Assembly (NCBI GenBank): GCA_015501075.1
Contig: JADNYJ010000076.1
Span: 62,001 to 126,000 of the forward strand
Source of the DNA: Gymnopilus junonius
Taxonomy: Eukaryota > Basidiomycota > Agaricomycetes > Agaricales > Galerinaceae
Reading direction: 5' to 3'
Length of the DNA stretch: 64,000 nt
The position numbers and the translations under genes are program-made. The notes under the pieces were generated by a model. That model was not told the DNA's origin. It did no database searches and saw only the letters and a list, made by a program, of their open reading frames with translations. Within the stretch, counting starts at the first letter, position 1; the number at the start of each line of letters is the position of its first letter. Below, one piece after another: positions 8,626 through 20,554 of the stretch.

Positions 8626-11551
8626 AAGGAAATCCTTTTACTCTTGTTTCCCCTAATTAATTTGACATTCGTTGTAACTGAGTTAATCGCTCTAGTATGG
8701 CGGTGCGGTCCGTCAGGGGAAGTATTCCCGACACATTTTCAGTAAATGTTATTCTCGTAGTTATTCCAGCATCCCCAAAATAAACTTATGATTTCCTGCT
8801 CAATGTCGGCGCTTCCCTGAAGAAACCTTTCATTTACCAGATAGTATTCATGCTTTCCCGGAAAGAGTTACTGTTCCACAAGTTTTTTATGAAATATTAC
8901 CCGAAAGACTTTTGAATTCCCGAGATGTATTTACCTGAATGACCAGTAATCCAGACTGGGTGACTTCCCACAACGCTAACCTGAATGTCTAACTCCAAAA
9001 TCCTTTTGCGGACTTTTAAATTTGGGACAGTTGATAGATTTTTATTATGCACTGTGGAGGGTGCACTCCGACTAAGCACGGTACCGGCCTCTTGGCCATT
9101 TCTTAAAGGCGTTGGGCGCTACTTTCAAGCGCGATCGACAATCCTTTATACTTATTGATCTATTTTTATTACTCACCATTTTCTATTTTATTAATAGGAA
9201 CCCGACGACTTCATGCCGCCGATATTTTTCCTTAAAAGTATTGTAGATTTTGTCTCTCCCTCTTATTTTCTTTCAATTGCCATTTTTTTATTACCCAGAA
9301 TCATCCTCCCAATGATTTTATGACTCATTTCTTTTATTCTACTACCTATTTCCTCTTCTTTACTGCGATTTTATCGCATTTTTTACTAATAAAATATTAC
9401 TAGCACTGTAGGTATATAACATGTAGTAGTTAGAATTTTTCCTTAGCTTGTAGTCAAGAGGAACTTGCTCACCCTGTAATTGTCATGCCATCGAGGCAAT
9501 TTTTCTGTATTTAACATTTTCTACTCTATGGATTTCTCTAGGATGTGACTGGCAGAGTTGTCATCTACTCTGCCTAGATCTCTCACCCTTTCTTACCTCG
9601 TTACATGTCCTTACTGGAACGACTCACTACAGAACTTCAAACCATAAGAAACTAGGGCGCAAAATTCGTCAAAAACCTTTCCTAACAAACATTTGATGCT
9701 CCAATATGGCACAAAATCTGGTCAATAGAGTTTGAAGATTTTTAAGTATTTGTTTGGAAAGGTTTTTCCACTGATTTAGACCCATAATTGGCCTGATGTC
9801 GTACCCCAGCTTGAAAATAATGAAAAGTAAGCCAGTTTTTTCAATGGATACTTGATCACCTGATCATTTTGAGCCGCAGTTGATGTTCCAAAGAACAAAC
9901 CTCTTGAGATCCATGTTGAATAGTCGCCGGAAGGCAAAAAGAAGATGCTTAGTAGTGTACTTACATTGTTATCTAACTATTGTAATGATGATGAACAGAT
10001 TATACTTTTTATTTCGTCGATAATCCTACGATGTAGAGTACAGGAGGGCTGTCTCAAGAAATTGACCCGTCACAGCCTGTGACCTATCTGTGACAAGCCA
10101 AAACGGGTATAGGGGATTGTACCACCCCAACATTATGGGCGGTCGAATGAGCTTACTCTTGCTCTATATCTTTTCCCGGTTGTATGTGAAAAGACATCTA
10201 TACTCTGTCCCGAACTTGTCAGTGACAGAAGAGTTGATAGAGAGACTGTGTACAGGCGATGTCATTTATTTTTAGTCACTGATCGCGACTTGGTAGATTC
10301 CGGCTATCTGCCCGCGACGGCGCGACCGTCACGACTCATGCGACTCTTTTTTGTGCCTCTTCATGATGTCGACAGGTTCCAGCCCCCTGTCCGGCGTACC
10401 TTTCCCAGTCTACTCTCAAAATCAAGCCTCCAATGGCTTCTAACCCCTTATGATTCCGAGTTCTTGCGCTGAAGCCGAGCGCTGCTAGAGCCCATTGATG
10501 TGATTTTATGTTGTTTTCACACATTCCTGAACATTGTTGCTCCGGGAATTATCTTGATTTGAACATCTCACGTAACGATCATTGGGTATTTTAGCTCTGA
10601 TCGTTGTTTACGAGCTGATACTGGTTCTATAGAGACATCAGGACGAACTTCGGGATATAAAATCTCTGTGCTGAATCCTGGGCACCGTCCGCAATTCTTT
10701 CCTGGCTGGGCAGTCCTTATCCTTTGGCTTCTCTCAGGATTTGAAACATTATGATCCTTTGTGATCTCTTGTAATGATGTGATTGGGTACCCTGTCGTCT
10801 TACTCACCCTTTCTTGCTTTCGATCAGCAACGTCTCATCGTTGCGAACAATAATGCCACTTTACCGTAGTTGAACTTCTCGAGCGACAATCGCCGCGGAA
10901 TATCCTTGGATTTCAAGGTCTGAGTGGAGATATCCATTTCAACGCCACCTCAGGAAACGTAAAGGTGATAAATAAATAGTGGGCGCAATTCAGAATGCTT
11001 ACTTGTGCCGTATGCCCTGAGCCTGCTGTCGAATTTTCCACGTGAGCGAAGGTATGTTTCGTTATTTTATATTCGTGATCGCAGTCTCAATTGCCGCAGA
11101 AGACAGGACGCATTCAATATCGAGCGAAAACTCTTCGTGTAATTTCGAGGTTTTGCCAGACATTAATTGGACTGGGCATCATCATACGTTCTTCTCGGTG
11201 AGTATGGTCCAGCAAATTCCCTTCCTATTGATAGAACCACCCTTCGTGGACCGACAATGTAACTCTCAATATCTCGTAAAGGTTTTTGCCATTCACGAGT
11301 TCAAGTTGCGCCATGTTGTTTCGATCATTCAAGGCAACAGGTCACTGAAAATCTCGTAATTACAGATGCAATGTGCCCTTATTACCTTGTAGCCACGAAA
11401 ACCGGGGGTGAATTGTAAATCGAAGACCTCCTACAAACTTGACAGTCTGCTTTCATCTTCATCCTCGTCTTCTTGACTGGTAGGCATCTATGGCCCACTG
11501 TCCCTATTTCAATGTGTCCGAGTTTCTTGAGACGAAGACCCGCTTTCCTGG
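8626..11551. other. Gene-poor, AT-rich tract
   Basis: Nearly 3 kb with no convincing coding region on either strand. Short frames at 10090-10472, 10568-10807 and 11042-11359 show no family motif. It contains an imperfect inverted repeat (9671-9767) and a small palindrome around 10068-10082. It may be decayed transposon DNA, but no termini were found. Confidence 0.4.
9671..9767. repeat. Imperfect inverted repeat, 19-bp arms
   Basis: Arms 9671-9689 and 9749-9767 match at 18 of 19 positions in reverse complement, with a spacer of about 59 bp. No clear target duplication was seen. Confidence 0.5.
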
Positions 11552-11559
11552 TATAAAAG
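11552..11559 (+). promoter_or_regulatory. TATA box (TATAAAAG)
   Basis: Consensus TATA box about 42 bp upstream of the ATG of the DUF4360 pseudogene at 11601. Confidence 0.6.
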
Positions 11560-11600
11560 CTCTGGTTCAGTTCGTCTTCCTTCAGAACAAAAACACAGTC

Positions 11601-12746
11601 ATGTTCAAGTTCTCAGCGCAATAGCTCTTCTCTTTTCTTCTTGTACTCTCCTCTGCTTGTAGCAGCCCAGGCTGTTACTCCGCCTCCAGGTTTCAACATG
11701 TACGCATTAACAATTCTTCGACGTCGTATTTATTTATTCATGACCGTTTATTCATCAGCACCAGTCTTGGAATCAATGGATCAGGATGTCCTCCTGGTTC
11801 GACTTACTACGTCCTAAGTGTCAGTCCTCTCGCCACCAGTCATGGACTTCACCATGAGCTTATGTTGTCGCGGCAGCTGATAGATCAGCCTGACCGTCAC
11901 CTTCAGCGAATACTGGCTGAAGCTGGGCCCGGCATCGCCATTAACCAGAACCGCAAAACTGCCAACTAACATCCGGTGTCGCGTACTGCCGAGGGAAGCT
12001 ATCCGTTCAGCAAATCTGATATGTCCAACCTTCTCTAGTATACCTTCCGGCTTTCCTTTGGCATCGCCCACTGTGACTATGTCGGGCCAATTTAACCTGT
12101 CACCAGCGAATCCGAGTGGCTAACGTTTGCATTCCAAAAGCGTGGCTATTATCAACTTGACTCGAAAGTCTCTGCATCACAACAGGCTACTTACTACTGT
12201 AGATATTTCATCTACGGGCGTCGATTATCCGCTGACCGACTGATGATTCAGTCCAAGACAAGTCTCCCAAGGCAAGCATCCGCTCGTAACATTTCTAATT
12301 TTCAAAATTCACCGCAAGCTTCGTCTTAGCTTCGCCCGTTCCAGCCTCATGGGACCCGTTTCAGGTAAATATAAGAGCACTTTAATATGATACTATTGCA
12401 ACGCTCATGTTGGCCTGTGTACCTAGGCGATGATTATGTTTACGTCGACACGTTCGATCTACTACAACAGTCCAAAGCCCATGCCGGTGCTGCTGCGGTT
12501 TTGAACGTTAACAGTCAGCTCGCAGTCAGCAATGCTAATAACGCAAAGGAAGTGGGTATATTGCAACGGACTCGGTAAGACACTTTGTATTAGGAAAAGA
12601 AGGCAAGCTGAACTATGGTCTGTCTAGATCGACACTTCTCTCCAACAGGTGAGATTTACTCCTATCTTAATTGGTCGTGATGGGTGGTCGTAACTGATGC
12701 TTTCTTTCAGACCTTCAACTTCCAATGGCTCCAATGCACTAAGTAG
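11601..12746 (+). pseudogene. DUF4360-type secreted protein gene, decayed
   Basis: Several landmarks of the fungal DUF4360 secreted family appear in the right order but in different frames: a hydrophobic leader from the ATG at 11601 (broken by a stop after 'MFKFSAQ'), 'TSLGINGSGCPPGSTYYVLS' near 11762-11821, 'EAGPGIAINQNRK' near 11910-11960, 'RGYYQLDSKVSASQQATYY' near 12143-12200, 'GDDYVYVDTFDL' and 'VLNVNSQLAVSNANNAK' near 12430-12560, and the closing 'TFNFQWLQC' after an intron near 12735. At least four frameshifts or stops separate them. The TATA box and the splice site before the last exon are still recognisable, so decay is moderate. Members are usually small secreted proteins of unknown function. 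Confidence 0.8.
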
Positions 12747-14577
12747 ATGATCCGCTCTCTCCTTAAATGCTCTGTTTCTTTTTTGTCCAGCTTGAAAGCT
12801 TGAAATCGACATTCAAACACGATTGTACATGTAAACGGACTTTTTGAACTATGAATTATTGCTGTTAGGCTATCTCCACCTGCGCCCCATTCTTGGATTC
12901 AGTCATAAGATCTTCGCATTGCCGGAATGCCACGGTACCTAAGATGACATGTGCCTTGAGGCTGCTCACCGGAGGTTCACCTTGCCGGCTATGCTGCCCA
13001 CAATAGACGCCCAGCCGAGCCACTGGCGCTGTCGATATGAAGTATTTTTAATCTCTTATCTGAAGAAAGGAGTCCACTTCTATCTCCAAGCCTCGAGGTT
13101 ATAAAGTTTGATCACTCCAGCGTCGGCCTTCCGCATCTTTGTTTGCGTACTTACATCTGGGGCCGCGACGTGGAGACATTCACTGGGTTAAAGTTTTCAA
13201 TAAGAAACTTTGCTATAGCGCACCCTGTTCACGGACGGCTAATGCTATGTTTGGATTAATGAAAGTGGAACGATGAAAGCCCCCGCAACCCATTCAATTA
13301 CTTCTCGATTGACATTTGGATGGGGAAGGGCATCATCGTATGCATCCCCTCTCTGTCATCGCACACTACCGTGACCTGTTCTGCTCATTCGGAATATGGG
13401 TGGTGAAAGCTGAACTTCTGCAACACTGGTATCGATTATAGAAAATTCACTCCTTTTCTGGTGGATTCTTCTCTTGTGAGTAAAGTACAGCGACAATTTT
13501 GAATCCGTGGCGGCATGACCTTTATGACGTTGTCCTTTGTTCGTCAGCAGAGAGTGGCGTCCCCGTGGGTATTACTAGAGTAATTGATTGATTGCACTCC
13601 AATTATCGATTATCAGTCTACCAGGTTCCACATTAATAGGCTTTCTGGTCAACTCTTACCTCTTTCTGAAGATAATGAAGCCCCATCCCCAGAAAGCATA
13701 GGGTCGGTATTGCTCCTTTCTACTCGGAATTTTCATAGTAAACACGTGTAGATGTAGATGTAGTTGCTCCGACGCCGCAGTTCAGTGAACCACACTGACT
13801 CATTGATCCAAGGATAGAGCCATATTGAGGCAGTCATTGGAACAGAAAGCACGAGGCTACCAATCACCTTCGGAATGGCGTTCGGAAATGAGGGCGGATC
13901 ACCTAATGGAGTTAACTGCCCAGCGCCCGAGGCTGTGGCCGCCTTCGCATTTTTCTAATTTCATCCGCTCTGATGCTATTGGTTAGTGACGTGTAGGCCG
14001 CCCAGTACCCCTCCTCCGTTCCACTTTCACTGCCTACGGAACACACTTACGCGTCATCGTCGTAGCCCAGACAGTCTGGGCATCGAGTCCGGAGTGGGCT
14101 GATTTGGCCGTCCATAATTCCCTTCAGCCGTGGTAGGCTGTGAGGAGCTGCATTCCTTTGCGTCAGAAGAGTCATCATCTCTTAGGAGTTTGGAAAAGAG
14201 GAGCCAATCTTACTCCAAAACACACCGAGGAGCGAAGAGGCGCTCTAGTATCCGTAGTTGGTATCAGCGATGATGCAATAATTCTCACGCAATAAACGGA
14301 ACTTTATTACAACTTCCGGAGCGCCAGCACACGTAGTTTCTCTTCCTCTTTAGCTACACCCCTACTGTATTCCGAGCATTGGGCTAGCGTGTGGGACTTG
14401 TCGTACTATCAAGGCTTCTTTGGGGTTCCGGTGAGTGTATATTTTAGGAGTGATTGGTTCGGTTGTTGTGGATTGTTTTGGTAACGGATTTGCTGATGCA
14501 GTGCACGGAAATAGATCTCCAAATTTCCTGTGAGAGGCGATACGCGGTTACGCGACAACAAGATGACCACAAAGGCT
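12747..14577. other. Gene-poor tract
   Basis: About 1.8 kb with no supported gene on either strand and no clear repeat ends. The last 100 bp are the promoter region of the DUF6699 gene. Confidence 0.4.
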
Positions 14578-14583
14578 TATAAG
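14578..14583 (+). promoter_or_regulatory. TATA-like element (TATAAG)
   Basis: Lies about 110 bp upstream of the ATG at 14688 of the DUF6699 gene. Position and sequence fit a core promoter, but this was not tested. Confidence 0.4.
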
Positions 14584-14687
14584 GCGGGTCAGTAGTAACG
14601 GAGTCTACTCATTCTTTCTCTCCCATTGAATCACCCCGACCTTACATCTACTCCTTTACGACCTTTACAGTGACACGAAAACTCATA

Positions 14688-15402
14688 ATGCCTGGTAAAC
14701 ACATTAAACAAGTACGCTTTGCGTACAAGAACACGTTCCATTCTCCTCCACCGGCAACTCCACCTCCTCTGTCGTTCTCAGCCTCAACCGTTCCGTCGTC
14801 TGCAGGGCCTATCACGCCTCCTCCTGCTGTCCATGGACTTCCGGGGCCTTCACCATTTGTTATGGCTACATCATCCCATTCTTCATCGAGGTCGTATCCT
14901 CAAAACCTTCTCCAAGCTACTCTGGACCCATCCGCCCCACTATTACCTCGAGATGCACGGCGTCAGCTGGGATGTGATGGACCACCCATCATCCATCAGC
15001 CGGAATCGCCATTCTATTTCCAGCCGTGCGCTGCGCGAGCCAGCAACAAACCCTCCTCTGCCTTTTATGACAATTACCACACCATATCTTCCATGGTCCA
15101 TCAAACTCAACGCGTCTAACGGGTCCTTTGTCACCTTGGAAGATGTCTTCGACGCGACTTATCGTTCTCTCCGCACGAACATCAGCCAGGCTGAGTTCAA
15201 CAGGTTTCCTTCTCCGAACGACCAACGACGCGCCACTCGCGCGTACGAGCAGCGCTACAGGAGGCACCATAGCGCCAGGCTGTACGAGGAAGAAAAACGC
15301 AGTGGCATGAAGCGCGTCGACTTCCTCATGGGACATACCCATTTCGGCGGCATTGTCAACAATGGTCGCCGACCTGACGAATGGCAACTCTACGTCACCT
15401 AA
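14688..15402 (+). pseudogene. DUF6699-domain protein with a single frameshift
   Basis: The N-terminus (MPGKHIKQVRF, then Pro/Ser-rich) is the standard opening of agaricomycete DUF6699 proteins. From about 14950 the reading frame moves by one and continues with the domain: 'ALREPATNPPLPFMTI', 'YLPWSIKL', 'VTLEDVFDATYRSLRTNIS', 'YEEEKRSGMKRVDFLMG' and a final 'EWQLYVT'. The span is 715 nt, one more than a multiple of three, so a single extra base near 14930-14950 explains everything. The domain is otherwise pristine. No intron of workable length could bridge the frames. It is either a very young null allele or a base-call error. Function of the family is unknown; the full product would be about 237 aa. 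Confidence 0.75.
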
Positions 15403-15910
15403 ATTTACCACACATCGACGTCTTCCTCAATGTGTCTCCAAGAGAGTGTCTCTCCTTATTCTCTACTATGCCATCATACCCGGCTTTGGAAAGTGGGCTC
15501 GCAGGCCGCGCCCTTACCTTCTGCTTCAGCATATCGTCTCTGTTTTCTTTTCGCTCTGATCATCTCGGCTTTCGACGACCGTTATGCGATGAAAATAACA
15601 GAAACACATATATCACATCAGTTCGATGTTTTCGGTTACTGGTTTCCCTGTAACTTTATGATATGGCCTCATTGAGGTCTCACGGATGATGATCCCTACA
15701 AATCGCCTTGGCATTCATCTGATTATCTTTATCTCTGTCTATTCTATAGTAACGTACTTCCTGGACCATAGTCCTTCATGATTTAATTACTTGATTGTTG
15801 GTATCGAGTCTTTACTTTCTAGTACCTCCTTTGTGACGATATTACGACTTAATGACTATCAAAAATTTATGACATCGAGGATCTAAAATACATTTATGTG
15901 GTACTGAATA
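15403..15910. other. Intergenic gap
   Basis: 3' flank of the DUF6699 gene and of a minus-strand pseudogene. Nothing else seen. Confidence 0.4.
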
Positions 15911-17760
15911 TTAGTCCGCCCTCTTCAGGTAGCGTTTAATGGCTTTCCTTGCCTCACGTCCATCTTCCGGGAATGCCTGCACTCTAGGTCCAAATGTACA
16001 CTTGTGCGCAAGTTTAACCAGTTCCCGTGAGCTACCGGCTTTGTGAAGTACAGGAGTTAGGCACTGTAACGCTAAACGGAAGGCCCGAACAGCAATGGTA
16101 TCTTGAATATTTGGTACGATTGCTTGGTTATAGGATGGTTTGAAGATCTTACCCTTGTAACGTCTTGTCTTGTTCTTCATTTCCTGTATCCCTTCAGTAA
16201 CATTTCTTCGTAGTTTCATCTTTAAAGACCATCGCCAGGCTAAGGCCGCCGACGTCGATTGCCCGCATTCTGTCGTCGAATAAACAAACCATGTAATATC
16301 ATTCTAAGGTGCAGATGGCGAAATAGAAATGAGTATACCCGAATTGTTGTTTTGCATATCTGTCAAATGTATTGAGGAAGTCGCGATTAAGTTTACTAGC
16401 ATCCTCGAATTTCTGCAGATTCTGAAGTCAGTATTAAACGAACAAGAATTATAAGAACGGGCATACAGATTCTCTTATAATTTTCGACATTTTAATGAGG
16501 AACCACCCAGTTGTGAAGAGGTGAACATTAGGACTTTCAATAAATGAGGAATATTTAATCCCATGATCTCGTTCCTCAAAGCCGCAACAGGGGGTGCTTT
16601 CATTACATGTAACGGTAGTAATGAACTCGTCCCAATTTAGACTGGGCCAGAGAATGCAACTTCTGAAAGAAATATGCGTCACGTAACAAGTGAAATGAAT
16701 CTAGGTATACCGGTAATGACCTCGAGGCGATCAGTGGTGCGATGTCGAGAGGATCTAACGAACTTAGCGACAGTCGAAGCATAGATAGACTGACCCGATG
16801 ATTTCTTGATTAATGACTTTAATAGAGATTGAGTCGGCCAATCTTCTGGGATCTGAGCTCTGAGAGGATGGTTCTTCTCAATGTCGTCGAATTTGTTTTG
16901 AAGGAACAGGCAAATATCCACATCCGCCGCAAGCCGATCATTCAATTAGATTCTGAAGGACGCGTCGCGCAATATCACGAGTCAACAGCGTGAGCGATGT
17001 CATGTTCTGGGCCCTAGTAATCATGAAAAAGCAATGGAAGAGCATCATGTTGTAAAGCATGGTAAATACTGTGGAGGATGTCGGCTTGTCCGTCACGATC
17101 TTCGCACTCATCAAGGCCGTCGATAGTCACTATCCGTCGTTTATGTTCAGCGAAGATACCACAACCCATGAGATCCCTGAGAGGGTCGACGATAAGGGCG
17201 GAGATTCAAGCATGGAGAGATCGGGTGAAAATCAGTGGGTCGACGTCAATCGCATCTAGAATGGGCTCCCGAGCTCTAGGAAAATGAGAGGAAATCTGGT
17301 ATGCAATGGAAGCAATCAACGATCGGGGATGATTCCTCGATGGGTCGAATCTGAAAAAAAAATAACTGGTAAGCAGAGTCCGGTCTTTGCGGCACCGTTC
17401 CGCCATTGCCTGTGCGATCGTCGATTTTCCAGCCCCAGCAGGGCCCATGAAGCCAAATAGCCATAACATTTCTAGTGTCAGCATTAATGCGACAGACCCA
17501 GTCTAAAATTTTCTTCAGCACTGCCTCGCGGGTCTTTGGATGGCATTTTGGAGGGTTGCGACGTTCCCCTGAGTTGTGGAATGTAGAAGGCGAGGAGGCC
17601 TCTAGAAGACTTTCATATGATCCTTAGGGTCGGTTTGTTCATTCCTGCATTCGACTGCGCCTAGTATGATCGAAATATGTGTACCTTTTTGAGCGCCACT
17701 GAATTGTGTTACAGTGAACGTTCCACCGGTAATAACGGTGTCATTGCTTTGAGGAAACAT
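15911..17760 (-). pseudogene. NACHT-domain (NLR-like) gene, decayed
   Basis: The minus-strand start 'MFPQSNDTVITGGTFTV' is typical of mushroom NACHT proteins. Next come 'FHNSGERRNPPKCHP', then 'ILDWVCRI', the P-loop 'GPAGAGKSTIAQAMAE', 'SYFFFRFDPSRNHPRSLIA', 'PILDAIDVDPLIF', and the Walker B region 'RRIVTIDGLDECED'. Later 'FLQNKFDDIEKNHPLRAQIP' and 'SSGQSIYASTVAKFV' match the domain's second half. An extra T within the P-loop codons (near 17440), a stop after 'FTRSLHA' (near 17206) and further stops break the frame. The open segment 15911-16219 (102 aa, basic) may be its last exon, but I cannot confirm that. NACHT proteins are P-loop signalling ATPases, often linked to allorecognition or innate immunity in fungi. 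Confidence 0.8.
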
Positions 17761-18205
17761 CTGTTTTAAACTCCTGGTGAGTGGCACCCCAGATTGTATA
17801 CAACCTTGAATAAGGTAGACGTGGCGCTCTTGCACAGATCCCTGGCCGCAGCTGATAGTGAAGACCTAGGTTTCTTCTACTCACCTGTGCGTTGTGAAAG
17901 GAAAGAGAATTGGAATCATCAATCGGAACCGTGACGGAAGTCAGATTTCGGTCTTTCGGTCTTCGGGCCTCTCACGGCCACATAGCCTTCAGCCTGGAAT
18001 TGATCTCGGTCCAACAGCCTCCTGAGCAATTCGAGTTGTGCAGACGAATATGATATCATATTTGATACTATTTACAACAAACCCAAGATGTTAGATACAT
18101 ACAACATTCAAAAATCAGAGCTACGTAGTCAAGAACATAATACAAGAAGTACAATGTCGTCTGCTTACCGGGATCATAGATGTATCAACAGTCCATGTTC
18201 GCGCG
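17761..18205. other. Short intergenic gap
   Basis: Lies between the NACHT pseudogene start and the 3' end of the WD40 gene. No feature recognised. Confidence 0.4.
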
Positions 18206-19995
18206 TTATGGTACATGATCGAGGAGAAAAAGAAGGAGAAAGAGAGCAGGTAAACGGCTAGCAGGAAAGAAGAATACAACGAGCAAGTAGTCTTCATACC
18301 CGATAGTCATTCCCCTGGAATAAATCAACAAATTCACTGCGCTCACTAGAAACAGCATCAACGACTCGAAAATCACTCGCGAGCGAGGACGTGAGGAAAT
18401 GCTTTCTTCCTAGATTTTATGTTAGTCACATATCCCTAAGAAATTGTCAGAGACGCACATTGTACCCAAGTTCGATTTTGTAGGGCTTTCAGTTCTTTCT
18501 GGATGTCATCGTTGTACTCAAGTTTGTGATTTGAGTTTGGAGGACTTTCAATTCTCTCTGAACGTCGTTCAATTTTTTCTGGATGTCGACGAACTTCGCG
18601 TCTTGCCGAGACGAAAGTTCGCTATGCGCGTCTCGCAGGGCTTGGAATTCATTTTTATTCTCATCCCTGATTCCGGAGATTGCACGGTCAAGATCGTTAG
18701 CCTGCTTCTCTTGCTTATGCGTAATGCCCTCGAGTACTATCATAAGCATCGAAAACTGACGTTCTTGATCCGATTTCACTTCGCTCAGAAGGTTTTGCAA
18801 ATTATTGAATCGCCCCTCATGTTCAGCTGCCTTCTCTTCAAACCGAAGTCGCTGGTCCTTGAAAGCTTCGGCATGTTCTTCGCTGGTGTTTTTGAACTAT
18901 GGCGACGATAAACTGGGAATGTCGCATATATTTTGGGGAATGAATTACACGTACCTCGATCTCAATCAACTCGCGTATCTCTTCTCTCGCATCGGCAGAA
19001 AACGAGACAAGGTCCTCGATCACGCCCCGGGTCGACTGCAGACCCTCTTCAACCTCAAGGTATTTGGTGTCCCAGAGGAAACCCTGGCCTTTATTGGTGA
19101 CGCTAAGGAGCGCTGTTCCATCAGGGGAGAACGCCACGAGATTGACGGGGTCCGAATGGGTAATGGGACTCCCGATCTGCTGGCGTGTGGCGGCGTTCCA
19201 AAGACGAAGCGTCCTATCATTTGAACCACTGGCGACGAAGCGGCCTTGAGGAGAAATAGACACGGATTTGACGAGCTTTTCGTGTCCCAGGAGAGGAGCG
19301 TCGATTGGTCTACCCGTACGTGAGTCCCATATCCACACAGACTTGTCACCGCCAGATACAATACGCTGTCCTCCAGGAAACCACGTCAAAGACGATATAA
19401 AACTGGTATGACCGTCGAAGCAAGCTTTCTTCTGCCCGTTGTACGCATCATATATCTGCACTTTTTTGTCGTGCGACGCAACAGCAATAAGGTTCGGATA
19501 GCCGGGAGAAAACTGAATGGAAGAGATCGCAGAGTCGCTGACGGAAATGGAGTTGAAAGGTGTTTGATCCATGTCTGGCTTCACTTTCCATATAGAGATT
19601 ACCCTGTTCGACCCACCAGACGCAACGAGAGTGGGTGGGACGGTGGAGTTGAACCCAACGGTACAGATGCTACCCTCACTTGGATCGGCAAATAGAACTC
19701 TCCCTGCCTGCCTGTTCCCCACATCCCATAGGAAAACCTTGTTATCAAGGCCTCCAGTTACAATGTCTGTACCGCGTTTCGAAACCGCCACGCAGATGGA
19801 GTGGTGAGAGTGCCCCAAGAGAGGCTGGCCGTCTTGCTGACCAGTCTGAAGGTCCCAAATCCGCGTTGAATTGTCGTAGTGTCCGGCTGTCACGATCCCG
19901 CTACCGTCAGGGAAAAAGGCCACGCTTCGGACATGCCCGTCTGCGAAGACTATAGGGTAAGGCGGGATAGGTTGTTGTACTGAAGGAGGTTGCAT
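18206..19995 (-). CDS. WD40 beta-propeller/coiled-coil/two-TM protein (one apparent frameshift)
   Basis: Exon 1 (18955..19995) encodes seven WD40 repeats, about residues 10-310, a full propeller ('LWDV', 'IWDSRTGR' and 'LWNAATRQ' ends visible). Exon 2 (18466..18896) is a long coiled coil ('RFEEKAAEHEGRFNNLQ', 'DIQKKLNDVQRELKVL'). Exon 3 (18206..18409) holds two hydrophobic segments, about 'LMLFLVSAVNLLIY' and 'FLLLFLLDHV'. Near 18516-18524 the frame slips: exon 2 has 431 nt where 432 keeps phase, and uncorrected reading ends 'MTSRKN' at 18489 (482 aa, no TM part). With frame kept it would be about 558 aa. A membrane-tethered scaffold is plausible. It is transcribed toward, and lies 445 bp from, the NACHT pseudogene. 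Family identity of the propeller is certain; the C-terminal structure is inferred. Confidence 0.75.
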
Positions 19996-20554
19996 TTCGG
20001 ACGGGCGCTTATGAAGATGGGTATCGATAAGGGAGGATCGGAAACCTGTTGCCTATCGCGACGGGGGTTTAAGTATGCTAATCCGCCTTGTGTGTGGGTC
20101 CTGCGTCGATTAGAGTTCAGATAGGTATTTTTAGGTGCCCTTCTTCCAGTTACGTCCTTCCAGGGCTTCGTATCTCTCTTCTAAGTAAACATCCGCGGGT
20201 ATGCTGGTGCTGCGAAACCTGAATCTCACGCTGGAGAGACAGTTAAGCATAGCAAGGAATAAAAGTCAGGGAATCACAAATCGTGCGTGGATTGGCACGA
20301 ATCAAATATAGTCTGGGAGAAAAGGTACGACGGGGTAACACAAGGACGATAACTCTAAAGGAACTATTACTCGGGTTAATCGGGGCAGAAATGGGCCGGT
20401 CACGTTACTTGATCGGACTGGACGAATCCGAATCGGAGTCTTAGAGGTTCGGAGTCTAGGCCATTGCATAGGCCACGGCTAAGCGAACTTCAATGGGGGG
20501 CACCGTGTGTCCAAAATAATATTATTATATCCGAAAATTTTGGAACTATAAACT
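19996..20554. other. Intergenic gap
   Basis: 5' flank of the WD40 gene and 3' flank of the first WSC gene. No other feature found. Confidence 0.4.

Noticed and set aside
10090..10472. Two overlapping short open frames in the gene-poor tract
   Set aside because: No recognisable motif, splice partner or promoter.
10568..10807. 79-aa minus-strand open frame
   Set aside because: Composition and context give no support; no homology recognised.
11042..11359. 105-aa frame with a hydrophobic start resembling a signal peptide
   Set aside because: Start context and remainder show no protein-like conservation; likely chance.
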